Positions 62,287 through 64,000 of a DNA stretch of 64,000 nucleotides are shown in pieces. A program made the translations under genes and the position numbers. Positions within the stretch are counted from its first letter, which is position 1. Each line of letters starts with the position of its first letter. The stretch comes from Hippasteria phrygiana (Eukaryota; Echinodermata; Asteroidea; Valvatida; Goniasteridae). Below the pieces are notes generated by a model, which worked only from the letters and a program-made list of their open reading frames with translations, ran no database searches and had not been told where the DNA came from. The DNA lies in the NCBI GenBank assembly GCA_037893225.1, contig JAZGUH010000364.1, forward strand, positions 682,001 through 746,000. Reading direction: 5' to 3'.

Positions 62287-63752
62287 TACTGGCAGAATGG
62301 GGATTCGAACCTGCGACTGCCGCGTTACCGTACCGGCGCTCTACCAACTGAGCTATCTTGGCCTATGTTGGCGGTCTCCCAAATTGTCATTGTCTTTGTT
62401 TGGGTGGGCGCTAGTCAGAAGTCATGAACCCAGAATGCTGTATAGCCAGGGATCACACCCAATTTTACGATACAAACTGGGAAGCGACATTGTGGGGATC
62501 ACTCATTGAGGATACGACTTTATATAAATTTGAATACATTTTCACAGTGAACAAAGAAACTGACTGGAGCGGGATTCGAACCTGCGACCTCCGGGTTCTT
62601 TAGCTGCGCTCTACCAACTGAGCTATCTTGCCCTATGTCGGCGGTCTCCCAGATTGTCAGTATCTTTGTTCGGGTGGGCGCTAGTCAGAAGTCATAAACC
62701 CAGAATGCTGTATAGCCAGGGATCACACCCAATTTTATGATACAACCTGGGAAGCGACATTGTGGGGATCACTCAATGAGGATACGACTTTTTAACTTAT
62801 TATTCGTCAATCCACAAGGGAAGCTGACTAGGTACATTTGAATTCAATTTTTACAGTGAACAAAGAAACTGCCTGGAGCGGGATTCGAACCTGCGACCTC
62901 CGGGTTACCGTACCGGCGCTCTACCAACTGAGCTATCTTGCCCTATATTGGCGGTCTCGCAAATTGTCATTGTCTTTGTTCGGGTTGGCGCTAGTCAGAA
63001 GTCATGAACCCAGAATGCTGTATAGCCAGGGATCACACCCAATTTTACGATACAACCTGGTAAGCGACATTGTGGGGATCACTCAATGAGGATACGACTT
63101 TTTAACTTATTATTCATCAATCCACAAGGAAAGCTGACTAGGTAAATTTGAATACAATTTTCACAGTGAACAAAGAAACTGGCAGGAGCGAGATTCGAAC
63201 CTGCGACTTCCGCGTTACCGTACCGGCCGCTCTACCAACTGAGCTATCTTGGCCGTCTCCCAAATTGTCATTGTCTTTGTTCGGGTGGGCGCTAGTTAGA
63301 AGTCATGAACCCAGAATGCTGTATAGCCAGGGATCACACCCAATTTTACGATACAACCTGGAAAGCAACATTGTGGGGATCACTCAATGAGGATACAACT
63401 TTTTAACTTATTATTTGTCAATCCACAAGGGAAGCTGACTAGGTAAATTTGAATACAATTTTCACAGTGAACCAAAAATACTGGCAGAATGGGGATTCGA
63501 ACCTGCGACTTCCGCGTTACCGTACCGGCGCTCTACCAACTGAGCTATCTTGGCCTATGTTGGCCGTCTCCCAAATTGTCATTGTCTTTGTTTGGGTGGG
63601 CGCTAGTCAGAAGTCATGAACCCAGAATGCTGTATAGCCAGGGATCACACCCAATTTTACGATACAAACTGGGAAGCGACATTGTGGGGATCACTCATTG
63701 AGGATACGACTTTATATAAATTTGAATACATTTTCAGAGTGAACAAAGAAAC

Positions 63753-63891
63753 TGGCTGGAGCGGGATTCGACATTGTGGGGATCACGCAATGAGGATACG
63801 ACTTTTTAACTGATAATTCGTCAAACAATCCACAAGTACAAGGGAAACTGACTAGGTAAATTTAAATATATTTTCACAGTGAAAAAAAACC
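63753..63891 (-). repeat. Truncated monomer, core fused to linker
   Basis: The core breaks off after gctggagcgggattcg and joins directly to acattgtggggatcacg of the linker. The D arm, A box and anticodon arm are lost, and the unit is only 139 bp. The donor site agcgacattg and the break gattcg share cg, so microhomology joining is plausible. The linker then returns to the older form (ctgataattcgtcaaacaatcc) with an extra acaagt. Confidence 0.85.
63882..63889 (-). terminator. T8 run, possible Pol III terminator
   Basis: Eight A on the plus strand lie two bases from the core at 63892-63964. It is the strongest terminator-like run in the right edge block. Confidence 0.5.
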
Positions 63892-63964
63892 TGGCAGAAT
63901 GGGGATTCGAACCTGCGACCTTCGGGTAACCTTAATGGCGCTCTACCAACTGAGCTATCTTGCC
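63892..63964 (-). tRNA. tRNA-like core, edge variant with T8
   Basis: This 73-bp core has intact A and B boxes, the gcagaatgg acceptor end and the rare ccttcgggtaacctta anticodon arm found otherwise only at 202, 1758 and 3875. One private change (aatggcg for accggcg) lies in the arm. With T8 downstream it has all the Pol III signals, but the fold is poor. Confidence 0.5.
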
Positions 63965-64000
63965 CTATGTTGGCGGTCTCCCAAATTGTCAATGTCTTTG
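63965..64000 (-). repeat. Partial monomer at the right window edge
   Basis: The start of the next linker (tatgttggcggtctccc) shows that the array continues to the right of the window. Confidence 0.9.

Larger units (their letters stand above)
60301..63752 (-). repeat. Right diverging block
   Basis: Cores start at 60347, 60658, 61037, 61339, 61718, 61980, 62290, 62561, 62870, 63180 and 63482. Two units of 681 bp (61037 and 61718, offset 681) share a shortened region after the core, ctatcttggccgtctccc, where the usual ctatgttgg stretch is lost. The gcagaatgg core end, rare since the left block, returns at 61339, 62290 and 63482. The last two are the 1,192-bp offset pair. Confidence 0.82.
1..64000 (-). 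repeat. Tandem satellite array of tRNA-like monomers (216 cores)
   Basis: The whole window is head-to-tail copies of one monomer. Following the minus strand, a monomer is linker, then a tRNA-like core of about 73 bp, then a short A/T-rich segment. I located 216 cores, about one per 296 bp, all on the minus strand. Short monomers (about 271 bp) lack a 39-bp segment that long ones (about 310 bp) keep between gacttt and aaatttgaatac. The linker mark gcgctagtcagaagtcat recurs in nearly every unit. No transposase, reverse transcriptase, long terminal repeat, terminal inverted repeat or poly-A tail is visible. Known parallels are tRNA-derived satellites, tandem SINE-like arrays and tRNA gene arrays. 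Which of these applies is inference. Core start positions (lowest + coordinate) are listed in the block entries. Confidence 0.97.

Noticed and set aside
1..64000. CRISPR array
   Set aside because: Repeat units are 270-310 bp with no short direct repeat plus unique spacers. The linkers are themselves repeats, and no cas genes are present.
1..64000. Functional tRNA gene cluster
   Set aside because: Most cores lack T33, have mismatched acceptor and T stems, or carry deletions, and most lack a T4+ terminator. A few copies (58479, 46052, 517) are close enough that I list them with moderate confidence.
1..64000. Retrotransposon or LTR element using the tggcaggagcggg stretch as a primer-binding site
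   Set aside because: The stretch is complementary to the 3' end of the tRNA-like core simply because it is that core read on the other strand. No LTR ends, polypurine tract or polymerase open frame accompany it.
1..64000. Dispersed SINE insertions
   Set aside because: Cores share one orientation, regular spacing and a common linker, with no target-site duplications or poly-A/simple-repeat tails between them. A SINE could be the ancestor, but the present structure is tandem.

Overview
The whole 64 kb window is one head-to-tail satellite array, with no unique sequence and no convincing protein gene. Both window edges cut through a repeat unit, so the array extends beyond the window on both sides. 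I counted 216 monomers by hand. Most are about 271, 309-310 or 313 bp long, and each carries one tRNA-like core of about 73 bp on the minus strand. All cores point the same way. On the minus strand a good core has a perfect A box (TAGCTCAGTTGG, tRNA positions 8-19) and a perfect B box (GGTTCGAATCC, positions 52-62). It also has a 4-bp D stem, a 7-base T loop and canonical spacing, and no encoded CCA. The remaining ~200-240 bp of each monomer is a shared linker with no recognised function.

The missing CCA, the RNA polymerase III type 2 promoter layout and the scale of the satellite point to a eukaryotic genome. I suspect an invertebrate animal but cannot name a species. The cores resemble tRNA-Thr: GGT (rarely TGT) sits at the anticodon position. 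Most are probably not working tRNAs, because base 33 is C or A instead of T, stems are mismatched, and many copies have a deletion or a lost box.

Layout. (1) About 1-15.4 kb: a mixed, diverged zone of ~310-313 bp and ~271 bp monomers. It includes a 1,649-bp tandem duplication (9.83-13.13 kb) and several truncated cores. (2) About 15.4-43.4 kb: a homogenised zone built from monomer classes called A to H here. They follow the order A-E-(H)-F-C-(B or G)-D and form higher-order repeats of 851 bp (A-B-D trimer), 1,703-1,707 bp (hexamer), 1,744 bp and 2,015 bp. Large tandem duplications of 2,283 and 2,636 bp lie on top. (3) About 43.4-60.3 kb: a second higher-order family with other classes (J to S). 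Its period is up to 2,519 bp (8-mer), it carries duplications of 1,623 and 2,519 bp, and a 69-bp linker segment is repeatedly doubled. (4) About 60.3-64 kb: a return to diverged monomers. The last core has the same rare anticodon-arm variant as cores near position 202.

Classes (+ strand marks). A: ggaattcgaacttgcgacc with gggcggtc. B: attcgaacctccgacttcc. C: gactggagcg with catccggg and accagcgc. D: cgggttccttaccgg (1-bp deletion). E: attcgaacatgcgacc. F: gacttccgcg with cttggact. G: gggattggaacctgc. H: gtgaaaaaagaaactgg. J: gagcaagcttgccc. K: gacttccgcg with cttgccc and ggtcttcc. L: accggccgctc. M: gactgtagcg. N: acttgcgacctccgag with atcctgcc. O: acctgcgccctcc. Q: gcctggagcg after gaattcaa. 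R: ccggtataccgtaccgg. S: cgctttacc.

Many open reading frames of 60-210 codons run along the plus strand. They are antisense readings of the tRNA-like core and linker, usually open from TTG rather than ATG, and the frame shifts at almost every monomer. I do not annotate them as genes. Nothing here looks like a pathway. The window's content is the array itself: its tRNA-derived promoters, its nested duplication history, and the concentration of variation in the anticodon and T arms.
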